This document shows, piece by piece, positions 34,738-43,339 of a stretch of 64,000 nucleotides of DNA (its first letter is position 1; every line of letters starts with the position of its first letter). The DNA is from Oscillospiraceae bacterium (GTDB lineage: Bacteria; Bacillota; Clostridia; Oscillospirales; Oscillospiraceae). Under the pieces are notes generated by a model. That model had not been told where the DNA came from. It was given only the letters and a program-made list of their open reading frames with translations, and searched no databases. Where the stretch lies: the NCBI GenBank assembly GCA_902798545.1, contig CADBWQ010000006.1, forward strand, positions 62,001 through 126,000, read 5' to 3'. Made by a program: the position numbers and the translations under genes.

Positions 34738-34766
34738 TTGCCCGCGCAGGAAAAGCATGGTATAAT
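34738..34766 (+). promoter_or_regulatory. Promoter of the moxR operon
   Basis: TTGCCC (34738-34743), 17-base spacer, TATAAT (34761-34766). The leader contains the repeats at 34791-34817. Confidence 0.75.
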
Positions 34767-34790
34767 TATATAGTTATTCTATTATATTCT

Positions 34791-34817
34791 AGCTTTAAGC
34801 TATTTAAGCTTTAAGCT
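34791..34817 (+). repeat. Tandem near-palindromic 11-mers in the moxR leader
   Basis: AGCTTTAAGCT occurs at 34791-34801 and 34807-34817, 16 bases apart and each almost self-complementary. Their position 25-50 bases after the -10 box suggests an operator or a small leader hairpin. This is inferred from position only. Confidence 0.4.
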
Positions 34818-34863
34818 GTATCCGGGATAACGGCACAAAACTGAAAGATTCAGGAGCTTTTTC

Positions 34864-35808
34864 ATGACTGATATCAATTCCATCGGAAACGCCAGACTCA
34901 TCATCCGCGAAGTGAGCAAGGTCATCGTCGGAAAGGACGAGTCTCTGATCAAGATTCTCCTGGCCATCATCTCCGGCGGTCACATTCTCATGGAAGACAT
35001 TCCTGGCGTCGGCAAGACCACCATGGCCATCTCTGTCTCCAGGGCCCTCGGGCTGGACTATAACCGCGTCCAGTTCACGCCGGACGTACTGCCCTCGGAC
35101 ATCACGGGCTTTTCGATCTATGACAAGGAAACCGGAAAGATGAACTACCAGAAGGGCGCCGTGCTCTGTAACCTCTTCCTTGCCGACGAGCTGAACCGCG
35201 CCACCAGCCGGACCCAGTCCGCGCTGCTGCAGGCGATGGAAGAGGGCATGGTCACCGTCGACAACCACACCTATCCCGTTCCGCAGCCCTTCATCGTCAT
35301 CGCGACGCAGAACCCCACCGGTGCGAAGGGCACACAGATGCTTCCGGACTCTCAGATGGACCGCTTCATGCTCCGCCTCTCGATGGGCTATCCCTCCCAC
35401 GACGATGAGATTGAGATGATTCGCCGCAGGCAGAAGGGTGTCAGCACCGACACGGTACAGGAGGTTGTGAGCCGGGAGGAGCTGATGCGGATCCGGAAGG
35501 AAGCGGATCAGGTCTATGTGAAGGATGAAATCATCGACTATATCGTGCGGCTCTGCGATGTGACGCGCAATGACGGCCGCATCATCCAGGGGGCCAGTCC
35601 CCGCGCTTCGCTGGCGCTCACCGCGCTGAGCAAGGCCACCGCATGGATTCAGGGCAGAGACTATGTCCTGCCGAAGGACATCCGCTTTGTCTTCTTCGAC
35701 TGTATCGAGCACCGGCTGATCTGGTCGCAGGAGATGCCGGATGCCGAGTCCAAGCGGGCCGCGCTTCTCGACCTCTTCGGATCTGTACAGGCTCCGCGTA
35801 TCTCATAA
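34864..35808 (+). CDS. MoxR-family AAA+ ATPase
   Basis: 314 residues. Walker A is replaced by the MoxR form GVGKTTMAI within EDIPGVGKTT, Walker B is LFLADELNRA, sensor 1 is IATQNPTG, and the lid domain is C-terminal. A chaperone-like ATPase thought to activate partner proteins, usually those carrying DUF58 or VWA domains. AGGAG lies 7 bases before the ATG. It is followed with a one-base overlap by the DUF58 gene, the canonical pairing. Confidence 0.94.
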   Translation: MTDINSIGNARLIIREVSKVIVGKDESLIKILLAIISGGHILMEDIPGVGKTTMAISVSRALGLDYNRVQFTPDVLPSDITGFSIYDKETGKMNYQKGAVLCNLFLADELNRATSRTQSALLQAMEEGMVTVDNHTYPVPQPFIVIATQNPTGAKGTQMLPDSQMDRFMLRLSMGYPSHDDEIEMIRRRQKGVSTDTVQEVVSREELMRIRKEADQVYVKDEIIDYIVRLCDVTRNDGRIIQGASPRASLALTALSKATAWIQGRDYVLPKDIRFVFFDCIEHRLIWSQEMPDAESKRAALLDLFGSVQAPRIS

Positions 35809-36755
35809 TGCCGATTCTTCTGCATCTGATTGGCTATCTGCTCCTGGTGGGAGGCGCATGGCTCTTCCGCGCCAGCTATATCGGCTGGCTCGGGCCCTAT
35901 GTGTTTGCCGCCGCGGTGCTGGTGCCGCTGATTGTGCTGCTGATCTCCCTGCCCTCGATGATGGGGCTCACGGTCACGCTTCTGGCGCCGTCCCGCGTCA
36001 TGCGCGGGAGCGAGGCGAAGCTGACGGTGGATTTCTCCAACCCCCGGCTCCTGCCGGTCCACTCCGTCACACTTCATCTGGAGATCTTCAACCGCTATAC
36101 CGGGGAGCGTACAAGGCACAACTTTATCTTCCGCAATCTGGAGAGCAGCCGGAGCGAGCTTCCGCTGAACACGGCGTTCTGCGGCGAGCTGGAGTGCAGC
36201 GTGCTGCGTTTTGAGCTCACCGACGCGCTGGGGACGTTTGCGCTGCGGCGAAGGGGGCATTCCGTCGCCTCGTGCACCGTCATGCCCCAGGCGGCGGAGA
36301 GCGACCAGCCGGTGAATTTCGAGGCCTCGCTCAGGACAAGCAGCATCCTGAAGCCGAAGTACGGCGGCGGCTTTGCCGAGGATCACGACCTGCGGCCCTA
36401 CCGTCCCGGCGACACGGCGAACAGCATCCACTGGAAGCTCAGTTCCAAGATGGACGAGCCGATCGTCCGCGAGGCGCTGGTCCCGGAGAACAGCACCATC
36501 TTTGTGGTGCTCTCCCGCGTCGGTGAGAATGACCGCGGACTTGAGGTCCTGCGCTGGCTTTCCAGAAAGCTGATTGAGCTGGATGAGCCGCACGTCATCG
36601 TCGCCGACAGCCTCTACACGGTGGCGAACGAGGATCAGACGGACGACGCGGTGGCGTCGGTCCTCTCCTGGCCGCTCCGGGAGGCCACGGGCTTTGACGC
36701 CGGCGGGGCGCGCTGTATCTTCACCATTTCGGGCGGGGAGGTGCGCTGCCAGTGA
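35808..36755 (+). CDS. DUF58 domain protein
   Basis: 315 residues from the ATG at 35808, which overlaps the moxR TAA. Two N-terminal membrane helices (residues 5-50), a beta-sandwich region (55-170), then the DUF58 core with DLRPYRPGDTANSIHWK. The usual partner of MoxR ATPases and transglutaminase membrane proteins; the biochemical role is unsettled. The stop overlaps the next start (GTGA). Confidence 0.92.
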   Translation: MPILLHLIGYLLLVGGAWLFRASYIGWLGPYVFAAAVLVPLIVLLISLPSMMGLTVTLLAPSRVMRGSEAKLTVDFSNPRLLPVHSVTLHLEIFNRYTGERTRHNFIFRNLESSRSELPLNTAFCGELECSVLRFELTDALGTFALRRRGHSVASCTVMPQAAESDQPVNFEASLRTSSILKPKYGGGFAEDHDLRPYRPGDTANSIHWKLSSKMDEPIVREALVPENSTIFVVLSRVGENDRGLEVLRWLSRKLIELDEPHVIVADSLYTVANEDQTDDAVASVLSWPLREATGFDAGGARCIFTISGGEVRCQ

Positions 36756-38977
36756 ACAGCATTCTCAACCGCGCCGCCAACCTCGTCCTGCTGGAGATGA
36801 GCATGCTGAGCCTGTGCGTTCTGGTGCGGGACAGTTTCTCTCTGGTTCTGCCGGCGGAGACCTTCCTGTGGCTGGCACTGCTCTGTCTCCTGCTCTGGGT
36901 GGCCATGACCTTCAACAGGGGCTTCTTCATCGGGATGCCGCTCTCGGCCGCCGTTCTGTGGTATGTCTACACCAGCCGCAGCGCCGATCTGATGGCGGAG
37001 GTGCGCGGTCTGCTGGAAAACATCAGTGCCGTCTATTACGGGCACTATACCGGGACCACAGCGGTCGCAACCGCCGAGGGGATGACCGGGACCCATGAAG
37101 TTGCCGTTCTGTTTTTCTTCTTTGTGCTTGCTGCCTTTATCGCGGCTTCGCTCAGTTCGGGCAGCTTCCGCGTGTCGCTGTCGGTGCTGGCCACATTGCC
37201 GCTCTTCGCGCTCTGCATCGCGGTGAACGGTGTCCCGGACACGCTTCCGGTGCTCGTATTTCTGCTCTTTCTGGCCGGTCTGCAGCTTGGCGGAGATGTG
37301 TTCCGCCTCGACGACGGCGCCGGAAAAGCGCTCTTTTTCGGGATTGTTCCCTGTCTGCTGGTGCTGAGCGTGCTGCTGCTGTTTTATAATCCGAAGAACT
37401 ATGAACCGACGGAGCACGACATCAGCCTCTCCCAGCGCTTTGACAAGCTGGGGAACGCCATGGCGGAATGGCTGAGCGAGGACGGGGACCTGCAGGAGGC
37501 CATCACGAGCACCCTGAAGGTCACCGCCGAGCCGCGTATCCGACGGGCGCCCAGCGGCTGGGACCAGGGCGGCGACGATCTGGATCTCAAAGCCGATTTC
37601 GACACCTCGAAGCTGGATGACGAGGCCTTCCGCGTCACCTCTGACACCGAAGGCAGTCTTTACTTCCGCGGCAGAAGCTACGGTGACTATAACGGCAGCT
37701 CCTGGTCCGCCGCGGTCGAGGATACGCACGGACGCGCGCTCCGCTTCGCGGGTGAGGCGCTGGCCTCGCGGTCCGATACCACGACCTCACAGTTTCAGCT
37801 GAAGAGCGTCTCCGCTTACGACGTGCTGTATCTCCCCTACTATTCCATCCCGGATGCCGACAGCGATGTTCTGATTCCGGCGACGGGCTACAGCAGCTAC
37901 GGCGGGTCCTATTATCTCAGCGCCACCGGTGCCGACGCACTGGCAGGGGCCGTATCGCTGCCCGGCCAGCGGCAGGAGGATGAACGCCGGTACAGAGAAT
38001 ACGCGCATTCGTATTACACCCGCCTTCCGGACAGCACCCGTTCGGCGCTCGCCCCGATCTGCAGCACGCTCGGCTGGGACGCCTCGCAGAGCGGCATTCT
38101 CTGGTCGGTGGCGGAATACGTCCGCAGTCAGGGCATCTATGATGTGAACGTCGCCCCCTATCCGAGCGACGATTATGCGGTCTGGTTCCTGACCCAGTCC
38201 CACACGGGGTACTGCATCCACTTTGCCACGGCGGCGGTCGCCCTGTACCGGACCCTCGGGATCCCCGCGCGTGTCTGTGAAGGCTATCTCGTGAACAACA
38301 CCCAGCCGGGCAACGCGATCCGGGTCACCGGTTCCGACGCCCATGCCTGGGCGGAGGTCTATGTCGACGGTCTCGGCTGGGTTCCGGTGGAAGTTACCGC
38401 GTCGGCCGCCGAGGGTGACTATCAGCCCGCGGAGGGCAGCGTGGCACCGACACCCGATCCGGGCGAGGCGGAGCAGCAGATGCAGGCGACACCGACGCCG
38501 CAGCCGGAGGCCGGGAAGGACGCTGATTCCGGGGACACCGAAAGGCCGGAACCGGATGCCGGTGAAGACGGCACCCCTTCCGACGAAACCGGCGGCAGCG
38601 GAAGCGCTCCCCGTGCTGCGTCCCCGATCCTGCGGGCAGTTCTGACGACGCTGCTTGTTCTGGCCGGGCTCAGCGTCCTGGTCTTCGGGCGCTACTTCAT
38701 TCTGCGGAAGCTCCTGCAGTCGAGACTCTCCGACCCGGACGGAAACCGGCGTGCCGTGAACCTCTACCGCCAGGCAGAGCGCGTTCTCCGATATGGCGGC
38801 GAAATGCCGAAGCCCATGCTGGAGACCGCAGAGAAAGCTCGCTTCAGTCAGCATGAGGTCAGCGGAGAAGAGCTGCAGCAGTGCTCCGAGCTTCTGGCGC
38901 AGCTGACGGCAGCCGTCTCGAAGAACCTGAAGCCCTGGAAAAGAATACTGTTCCGGTTCTGGTCCGGAAATCTGTGA
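36752..38977 (+). CDS. Membrane-anchored transglutaminase-like protein
   Basis: 741 residues, GTG start overlapping the DUF58 gene. Six or seven N-terminal helices (about 1-215), an extracytoplasmic region, and a transglutaminase-like core at about 470-560: catalytic Cys in HTGYCIHFATAA, His in DAHAWAEVYVDG and Asp/Glu downstream. A Pro/Glu/Asp-rich linker (570-625), one helix (630-650) and a cytoplasmic DUF4129-like tail follow. With MoxR and DUF58 it forms a widespread three-gene system, probably acting on cell-envelope proteins. Confidence 0.92.
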   Translation: MNSILNRAANLVLLEMSMLSLCVLVRDSFSLVLPAETFLWLALLCLLLWVAMTFNRGFFIGMPLSAAVLWYVYTSRSADLMAEVRGLLENISAVYYGHYTGTTAVATAEGMTGTHEVAVLFFFFVLAAFIAASLSSGSFRVSLSVLATLPLFALCIAVNGVPDTLPVLVFLLFLAGLQLGGDVFRLDDGAGKALFFGIVPCLLVLSVLLLFYNPKNYEPTEHDISLSQRFDKLGNAMAEWLSEDGDLQEAITSTLKVTAEPRIRRAPSGWDQGGDDLDLKADFDTSKLDDEAFRVTSDTEGSLYFRGRSYGDYNGSSWSAAVEDTHGRALRFAGEALASRSDTTTSQFQLKSVSAYDVLYLPYYSIPDADSDVLIPATGYSSYGGSYYLSATGADALAGAVSLPGQRQEDERRYREYAHSYYTRLPDSTRSALAPICSTLGWDASQSGILWSVAEYVRSQGIYDVNVAPYPSDDYAVWFLTQSHTGYCIHFATAAVALYRTLGIPARVCEGYLVNNTQPGNAIRVTGSDAHAWAEVYVDGLGWVPVEVTASAAEGDYQPAEGSVAPTPDPGEAEQQMQATPTPQPEAGKDADSGDTERPEPDAGEDGTPSDETGGSGSAPRAASPILRAVLTTLLVLAGLSVLVFGRYFILRKLLQSRLSDPDGNRRAVNLYRQAERVLRYGGEMPKPMLETAEKARFSQHEVSGEELQQCSELLAQLTAAVSKNLKPWKRILFRFWSGNL

Positions 38978-39021
38978 TACGGATCAATATCTATATTTTT
39001 CGGTAAAGGAGAACAACAGAC

Positions 39022-39663
39022 ATGACAATGACAGCAGGAGCCGCGTGGCTGAACAGCTTTTTTGCAGATTTCGACGCCGCAGTGGTCAATGCCATTCACA
39101 GTCTCCACGACTGTTCCGGAGACTGGATCCAGCCGATCATGCAGTTCATCTCACTGCTCGGCAAGGGAGGGATTTTTCTGATTATTCTGTCCCTGGCACT
39201 TCTGATTTACCGCCCGACCAGGCGCTACGGCACGGCCATGTGCCTGGGGCTGGCCATCGGCGCCGTCGCGGTCAACCTCTGGCTGAAGGTTGTCATTGCG
39301 CGGCCGCGGCCTTATGCAGATCCTGACAGCATCTTCTATCCGATCTGGCTGGCGCACGGCAGCCACATGGAAAGTGACTTCAGCTTTCCGAGCGGCCATA
39401 CCAATGCCGCCTTCGCCGCCATGGTCCCGGTCTTTGTTCTTGGAAACAAAAAATGGTCCTGGCTGGCACTGGTATTCGGCGTCCTGATGGGGATCTCCCG
39501 TGTCCATCTCATGGTCCATTATCCCAGCGATATACTCTGCGGCGCGATCACCGGCACGATTGCCGGACTGATCGGCGTGCTGATTGCAACCCGCATCCCG
39601 GAGGATTCCCGCTGGTACGGCTGGGACCTCCGCAGGCAGCGCGTGAAAGGAGCACACGAATGA
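39022..39663 (+). CDS. PAP2-family membrane phosphatase
   Basis: 213 residues, about five helices. All three phosphatase motifs are present: KVVIARPRP, FPSGHTNAAFA and SRVHLMVHYPSD. Acts on lipid phosphates such as undecaprenyl pyrophosphate or phosphatidylglycerol phosphate. This is notable because the uppP-like protein elsewhere in the window lacks a catalytic Glu and this enzyme could share its task. RBS AAAGGAG precedes the ATG. Confidence 0.92.
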   Translation: MTMTAGAAWLNSFFADFDAAVVNAIHSLHDCSGDWIQPIMQFISLLGKGGIFLIILSLALLIYRPTRRYGTAMCLGLAIGAVAVNLWLKVVIARPRPYADPDSIFYPIWLAHGSHMESDFSFPSGHTNAAFAAMVPVFVLGNKKWSWLALVFGVLMGISRVHLMVHYPSDILCGAITGTIAGLIGVLIATRIPEDSRWYGWDLRRQRVKGAHE

Positions 39664-40079
39664 TCTTCGGCAGCAGGAAGCTCAGGCTCCGCGGTGTGGA
39701 CCGCAGCGTGGTCACCGACGGACCCATGATCGCCGACCACGCATCGGCCGAAGCGTATGGTCACCAGGGCCTCAGGAAACTGCCCAGGATCCGCCTCGGC
39801 AGGCTGGCGCTCTACTACCGTGATCTCGGCAAGGACTACTATGTCCCCTATGATTACATCGACCGCAGCTTTGTCCGCATCAGCGAGTGCCAGCCGGATG
39901 ACAGCCCGGCCTATTACTACTACCGCGTGATCCTGGTCCACGACGGGAAGGAGTTTGCAAACCTCATCATCAATGAAGAGGATGTCGCCGACAGGGTTCT
40001 TGAACGGCTGAAGGAAATCCGTCCGGAGATTGCCATCGGCTATGTCCCCGGTGCCAACGAGAAGCCCAGGTTTATGTAA
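39660..40079 (+). CDS. Conserved small protein of unknown function
   Basis: 139 residues from the ATG overlapping the PAP2 stop. Cytoplasmic, rich in Tyr and Arg, with a central YYRDLGKDYYVPYDYIDRSFVRI that looks like a beta-barrel or PH-like strand series. I do not recognise the family. It is the last gene of the moxR operon, before the terminator and the prophage attachment site. Confidence 0.72.
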   Translation: MIFGSRKLRLRGVDRSVVTDGPMIADHASAEAYGHQGLRKLPRIRLGRLALYYRDLGKDYYVPYDYIDRSFVRISECQPDDSPAYYYYRVILVHDGKEFANLIINEEDVADRVLERLKEIRPEIAIGYVPGANEKPRFM

Positions 40080-40165
40080 AGCACAAATGGAAGAATTTTC
40101 TGAGTGAGTTGATTTTTTGTTGAATTATTCCAAACAGTCCAAGATCCAAACAGCTTAGAAAGTGC

Positions 40166-40203
40166 AAAAAACCACCCGATTTTACTTAATCAGGTGGTTT
40201 TTC
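40166..40203. terminator. Terminator at the chromosome-prophage junction
   Basis: AAAAACCACC (40167-40176) pairs with GGTGGTTTTT (40194-40203), with a 17-base loop and A/T tracts on both sides. Confidence 0.8.
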
Positions 40204-40204
40204 T

Positions 40205-40232
40205 TGGTACGGCCGACGGGATTCGAACCCGT
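40205..40232 (-). other. Prophage attachment site: 3' fragment of a tRNA gene
   Basis: Read on the minus strand: T arm ACGGG-TTCGAAT-CCCGT, 3' acceptor strand CGGCCGT, discriminator A and CCA. No anticodon or D arm lies upstream; the prophage integrase begins 20 bases away. This is the original chromosomal 3' end of a tRNA split by integration. The 5' part, completed by the phage copy, should lie at the other end of the prophage beyond 64 kb. Confidence 0.8.
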
Positions 40233-40251
40233 TCTATAAATCGCCAAACCA

Positions 40252-41310
40252 TCAAGTTTTATTACCCTCTTTCGTTTCTGTGGTCTTTTTCGTGGCCGTT
40301 TTGAAAAACTCTCTCACCTTTTCAGCCGCTGCACTCTCATCAGACGCGGCCAGCCGGATATAAATCTTGTGCATCGTCGTATAGTCCGCCCAGCCGCCCC
40401 AGGCCATAAGCTGCCGCTCCGGAATCCCCAGGTGATACCCCAGAGAGGCGAAACTGTGGCGCAGTCCGTGATTGCTTACAACAGTCACCCCTGCGCGCCC
40501 GCATGCCCGTTTAACGTCCCGCAGCAACACGGATGAAGAAATACCCACCACCGGCCCGGAATCGCTCTCAGCCGCCTTCAGAGCGTCCAGGAGCTGTGGT
40601 ATCATGATTGGGACCTTCCTTGTGGAGGTCTCATTTTTATTTGTCTTTTTCAGCGTGTAGCCATCCGGACCGTTAACCAGTGCGCCTTTAACCGTTATCA
40701 GTTGTTTGTCAATGTTAACATTCTCCCACTGCAGGCCGCGGGCCTCGGACAGTCTCAAGCCGTGGAGCATCAGCAAAGCCGCAATCTCGTACGGCCTGCC
40801 CCGGACCGCGTCGCAAAACGGCTGGATCTCCTCCGGCTGCAGAAATGCAATCTCATTAACAGGCACCTTGGCAAGCTTCACCGCCGGGATCGGGAACCCG
40901 ACGTGATCCAGAGCCGCATGAACCAGCCCCCAGCCATTTTTTACCGTTTTCTCGCTGACGTCCTGCAGTTCATCATTGATCATCGTCTGAAAGTCAATGT
41001 CTTTCAGTTTTGTGTCTTGATAGCCTATAAACCTACTGTTTTTGTACGTTTCATACCCCTTGACAGTGCTTGGTGAAAGAACTGCCCGATTTGCTTTTAT
41101 ATAGGCTTCCTGCGCCTCTTTCAGCGTCGTTTCCCCGGCGGCCTTTGATACGGCAATCCTCTTGCCTAGCTTGTATTCGCTCTTTATCCGCAGCGCCTCA
41201 TCCTTGCAGGCTTCCTTTGTAGCCATCGTTACAGAGATATCCTCACCGCCCAGCCGGAGCCTGACGCGATAGTTGCCGCTTGGCAGGCGTTCTGGTTTCG
41301 GCTCCTTCAT
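40252..41310 (-). CDS. int: Prophage integrase (tyrosine recombinase)
   Basis: 352 residues. An N-terminal AP2-like/arm-binding region (1-60), a SAM-like core-binding domain (60-160), then a catalytic domain with Arg in HGLRLSEARGL, HGLRHSFASL (HxxR), a Trp-variant box WGGWADYTTM and the nucleophile Tyr in KIYIR. It carries out integration at the tRNA 3' end beside it. Confidence 0.93.
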   Translation of the reverse strand: MKEPKPERLPSGNYRVRLRLGGEDISVTMATKEACKDEALRIKSEYKLGKRIAVSKAAGETTLKEAQEAYIKANRAVLSPSTVKGYETYKNSRFIGYQDTKLKDIDFQTMINDELQDVSEKTVKNGWGLVHAALDHVGFPIPAVKLAKVPVNEIAFLQPEEIQPFCDAVRGRPYEIAALLMLHGLRLSEARGLQWENVNIDKQLITVKGALVNGPDGYTLKKTNKNETSTRKVPIMIPQLLDALKAAESDSGPVVGISSSVLLRDVKRACGRAGVTVVSNHGLRHSFASLGYHLGIPERQLMAWGGWADYTTMHKIYIRLAASDESAAAEKVREFFKTATKKTTETKEGNKT

Positions 41311-41663
41311 ACGCCAAACCAGCCTTGAATCAGAAACACAATCACGCCCATAAGCGCCGCCAGAATCAGCCCTTTAAGAATCGGATACTTAACGAAAGCC
41401 AGGCGTTTCATCGGCCCGTTGTATAGCGTAGCGCCAATCAGGAACAGGAAATACGCCCCGAACAGAACAACAGCCAGAGCTATCGCCGTGCCACAGACAT
41501 TGGTCACCGTCAAAGGCCCGGAGAACAGCTTCGCGCCCTGCCCGGAGAGCACAAGCCCCACCGCCGCAACCAGAGCCAGGCCGCTCACAGTCTCGCCCTG
41601 ATACTCATCAAGCGCCTTTGAAAAGCTGATTTCCCGCTTTTCGTTCTTCTTGTCGTCGTTCAT
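41307..41663 (-). CDS. Small prophage membrane protein
   Basis: 118 residues from the ATG at 41663. A charged N-terminus (DDKKNEKREIS) and three hydrophobic helices (about 27-48, 56-80, 97-116). It overlaps the integrase start and lies in the lysogeny operon, so a superinfection-exclusion or immunity role is possible but unproven. Confidence 0.65.
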   Translation of the reverse strand: MNDDKKNEKREISFSKALDEYQGETVSGLALVAAVGLVLSGQGAKLFSGPLTVTNVCGTAIALAVVLFGAYFLFLIGATLYNGPMKRLAFVKYPILKGLILAALMGVIVFLIQGWFGV

Positions 41664-41664
41664 G

Positions 41665-41904
41665 TCATGCTCCCTTCTTAAATCGTTCCCGCTCAATCTC
41701 TCTGATACACTTCCCTGCGTCAAAATCGCAATTCAAGATGTGCTCGTATTCGTGCATGTAATCGTCAAGCAGCATTTCCCCGAAATGCTTGTCGTTCAGA
41801 TACATAGAATAGCTGCCGTCATCGTTTGGTGTCAGGACGCCCCCGACCGATCCTGGCAGCGGGATCAGCCGGATGTAATAGTCGCAGTTCTCAAGTATCG
41901 TCAA
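41665..41904 (-). CDS. Short ImmA/IrrE-like metallopeptidase
   Basis: 79 residues with a zinc motif HEYEH and preceding strand-loop SYSMYLNDK, as in ImmA-type anti-repressor proteases that cleave phage repressors. At half the normal length it keeps only the catalytic helix region. The overlap with the CI-like repressor gene (14 bases) supports a role in prophage induction. Confidence 0.7.
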   Translation of the reverse strand: MTILENCDYYIRLIPLPGSVGGVLTPNDDGSYSMYLNDKHFGEMLLDDYMHEYEHILNCDFDAGKCIREIERERFKKGA

Positions 41905-42274
41905 TAGTCCCCCTCCTCATCTGTTTGATTATTTCGCTGACCGCTTTTACCTGCTCCGCTGTCAGGCCCTTGCTTGACCGGAGCAGGCTTCTTGTTGCAG
42001 GCTCTTCTTTCATGATCTCGAGCTCCTCCTCGAATTCAAGAAGTTCGTCGTCCGCCTCTCCGCCCAGATAGATGATCGGGCTGTCATCCTGCAAAAGGCT
42101 TCCGGCATCAACGCCGAAATACTCCGCGATCTTGAGCGCAGATGCGTCCGTCATCCCTTTGCCGTTCTTCCATCGCGTAACCTGTGATCTGGAAAGCCCC
42201 GCCTTTTCTGCCACCGCAGACGGACTCTCCCCGGCCTCCATGCAGAGCTTTAGGAACTTGTTGTAAAAATTCAC
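41891..42274 (-). CDS. CI-like phage repressor (Xre HTH)
   Basis: 127 residues from the GTG at 42274 (AAGGGGG eight bases upstream). Xre-type HTH at about residues 5-60 (SPSAVAEKAGLSRSQVTRWKNG), then an acidic Glu/Leu-rich tail (DDELLEFEEELEIM) probably for dimerisation or ImmA recognition. It diverges from the lytic promoter at 42336-42364. Confidence 0.88.
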   Translation of the reverse strand: MNFYNKFLKLCMEAGESPSAVAEKAGLSRSQVTRWKNGKGMTDASALKIAEYFGVDAGSLLQDDSPIIYLGGEADDELLEFEEELEIMKEEPATRSLLRSSKGLTAEQVKAVSEIIKQMRRGTIDDT

Positions 42275-42297
42275 AAAAATAACCCCCTTCAAATTGT

Positions 42298-42319
42298 ACA
42301 GAATCACGAATTGTTCTGT
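42298..42319. promoter_or_regulatory. Candidate repressor operator
   Basis: ACAGAA-N10-TTCTGT is a dyad between the repressor start and the lytic promoter. TTGTTC recurs at 42311, 42320 and 42350, the last one inside the promoter spacer, so several operators are likely. Confidence 0.5.
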
Positions 42320-42335
42320 TTGTTCACATTTTCCG

Positions 42336-42364
42336 TTGACAAGTTCTGATTGTTCGCATATAAT
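42336..42364 (+). promoter_or_regulatory. Lytic (PR-like) promoter of the early operon
   Basis: Perfect consensus TTGACA (42336-42341), 17-base spacer, TATAAT (42359-42364), with repeated TTGTTC elements overlapping it. It drives the rightward genes from 42515. Confidence 0.9.
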
Positions 42365-42375
42365 AGCCGCATGAG

Positions 42376-42486
42376 TTGCAAAAATTCACGTTCCGGGCAA
42401 TGAAAACCTGCCCCGGCAGGATACCGGAGTTGCGAATATTCATTTGGCTGCAATCACATGATATCACATGCTGTTAATTTTTGCAA
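42376..42486 (+). repeat. Inverted repeat spanning the early leader
   Basis: TTGCAAAAATT (42376-42386) and AATTTTTGCAA (42476-42486) are perfect complements enclosing 89 bases of leader upstream of the Cro-like gene. They could fold the leader RNA or bind a regulator. No function is assigned. Confidence 0.4.
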
Positions 42487-42514
42487 CAATTTTGTCAACA
42501 TTGGAGGTGAAAAT

Positions 42515-42730
42515 TTGAGAGAGTCCTGGACTGGCGATTTGATCGGGAAAATGCACAACAGCGAAATACGACTAAAAGAACTGGCTGAAGTCTCTCACCT
42601 GTCAACCGCTTATGTCTGCATGATCCTGAATGGAAAGCGCAATCCGCCAGACGCGAGAGAGCGCCTCGAATCCGCTTTTGAGCAGATCGTTTCCACGCGA
42701 AACAAGCATACCACAAAACCTGTCCAATAA
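42515..42730 (+). CDS. Cro-like HTH protein
   Basis: 71 residues from a TTG with GGAGG seven bases upstream. HTH in RLKELAEVSHLSTAYVCMILNGKRNPP. First gene after the lytic promoter, so a Cro-type role is expected. Confidence 0.8.
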   Translation: MRESWTGDLIGKMHNSEIRLKELAEVSHLSTAYVCMILNGKRNPPDARERLESAFEQIVSTRNKHTTKPVQ

Positions 42731-42759
42731 ACCGGACAGCATCACGAAAGGAGATTCAA

Positions 42760-43134
42760 ATGAAAAAACAGAAACCGATGGTCACCATCCCGGTCAAACA
42801 CACCTGCGTTCCCCTCCACGATTACATCACCCTTGTTCTGAGCTTACGAGATTCGGAAAACAAAGTAAGTGCGCTGCGGAGCGCGCTTGGCAAAAGCGAC
42901 TTGACTGTCGAATCTCTTAAAAAGAAAAACGATGAGCTGAACGAGCGGATCAGGGGCCTCAATGAAGAGCTGAGCAAAGCCCACGATGGCGGCAACTACT
43001 GGTACGACAGTTGGAGCAAGCTCCACAAAGAGCACGAAGACCTGCATATAAAGTACAGAAAGCTTCTTGACTCCATGATCAGCGAGGCCGAAGGAACGGA
43101 GGCCGCCCCCAATGCCAAGACTGAAGCAGACTGA
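42760..43134 (+). CDS. Coiled-coil early phage protein
   Basis: 124 residues. After a short N-terminus, residues 28-105 form a long amphipathic helix with heptad spacing (ENKVSALRSALGKSDLTVESLKK). Unknown function. AAAGGAG precedes the ATG. Confidence 0.7.
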   Translation: MKKQKPMVTIPVKHTCVPLHDYITLVLSLRDSENKVSALRSALGKSDLTVESLKKKNDELNERIRGLNEELSKAHDGGNYWYDSWSKLHKEHEDLHIKYRKLLDSMISEAEGTEAAPNAKTEAD

Positions 43135-43339
43135 CCCGCCCTTCTGGGATGTCCGGCGGCTCCTCCTGGGCTATGAGCTGACCGGCCAGTCGCTCAGCCG
43201 GGCCACCGGGATGAGCGAGAGCACCGCCGCCCGCCGTCTGGCGAACCCCGGCGATCTCACGCTGGCAGAGCTCCGCAGAATCTGCCGCAATGGCGGAATC
43301 CCTGCGGATCGGATCAGGGAGGCGATCAAATTTGAGTAA
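43112..43339 (+). CDS. Small HTH protein
   Basis: 75 residues; a helix-turn-helix in LSRATGMSESTAARRLANPG and a LTLAELRRICRNGGI helix. It overlaps the previous gene by 23 bases and the next by 8. Probably an early transcription regulator. Confidence 0.7.
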   Translation: MPRLKQTDPPFWDVRRLLLGYELTGQSLSRATGMSESTAARRLANPGDLTLAELRRICRNGGIPADRIREAIKFE

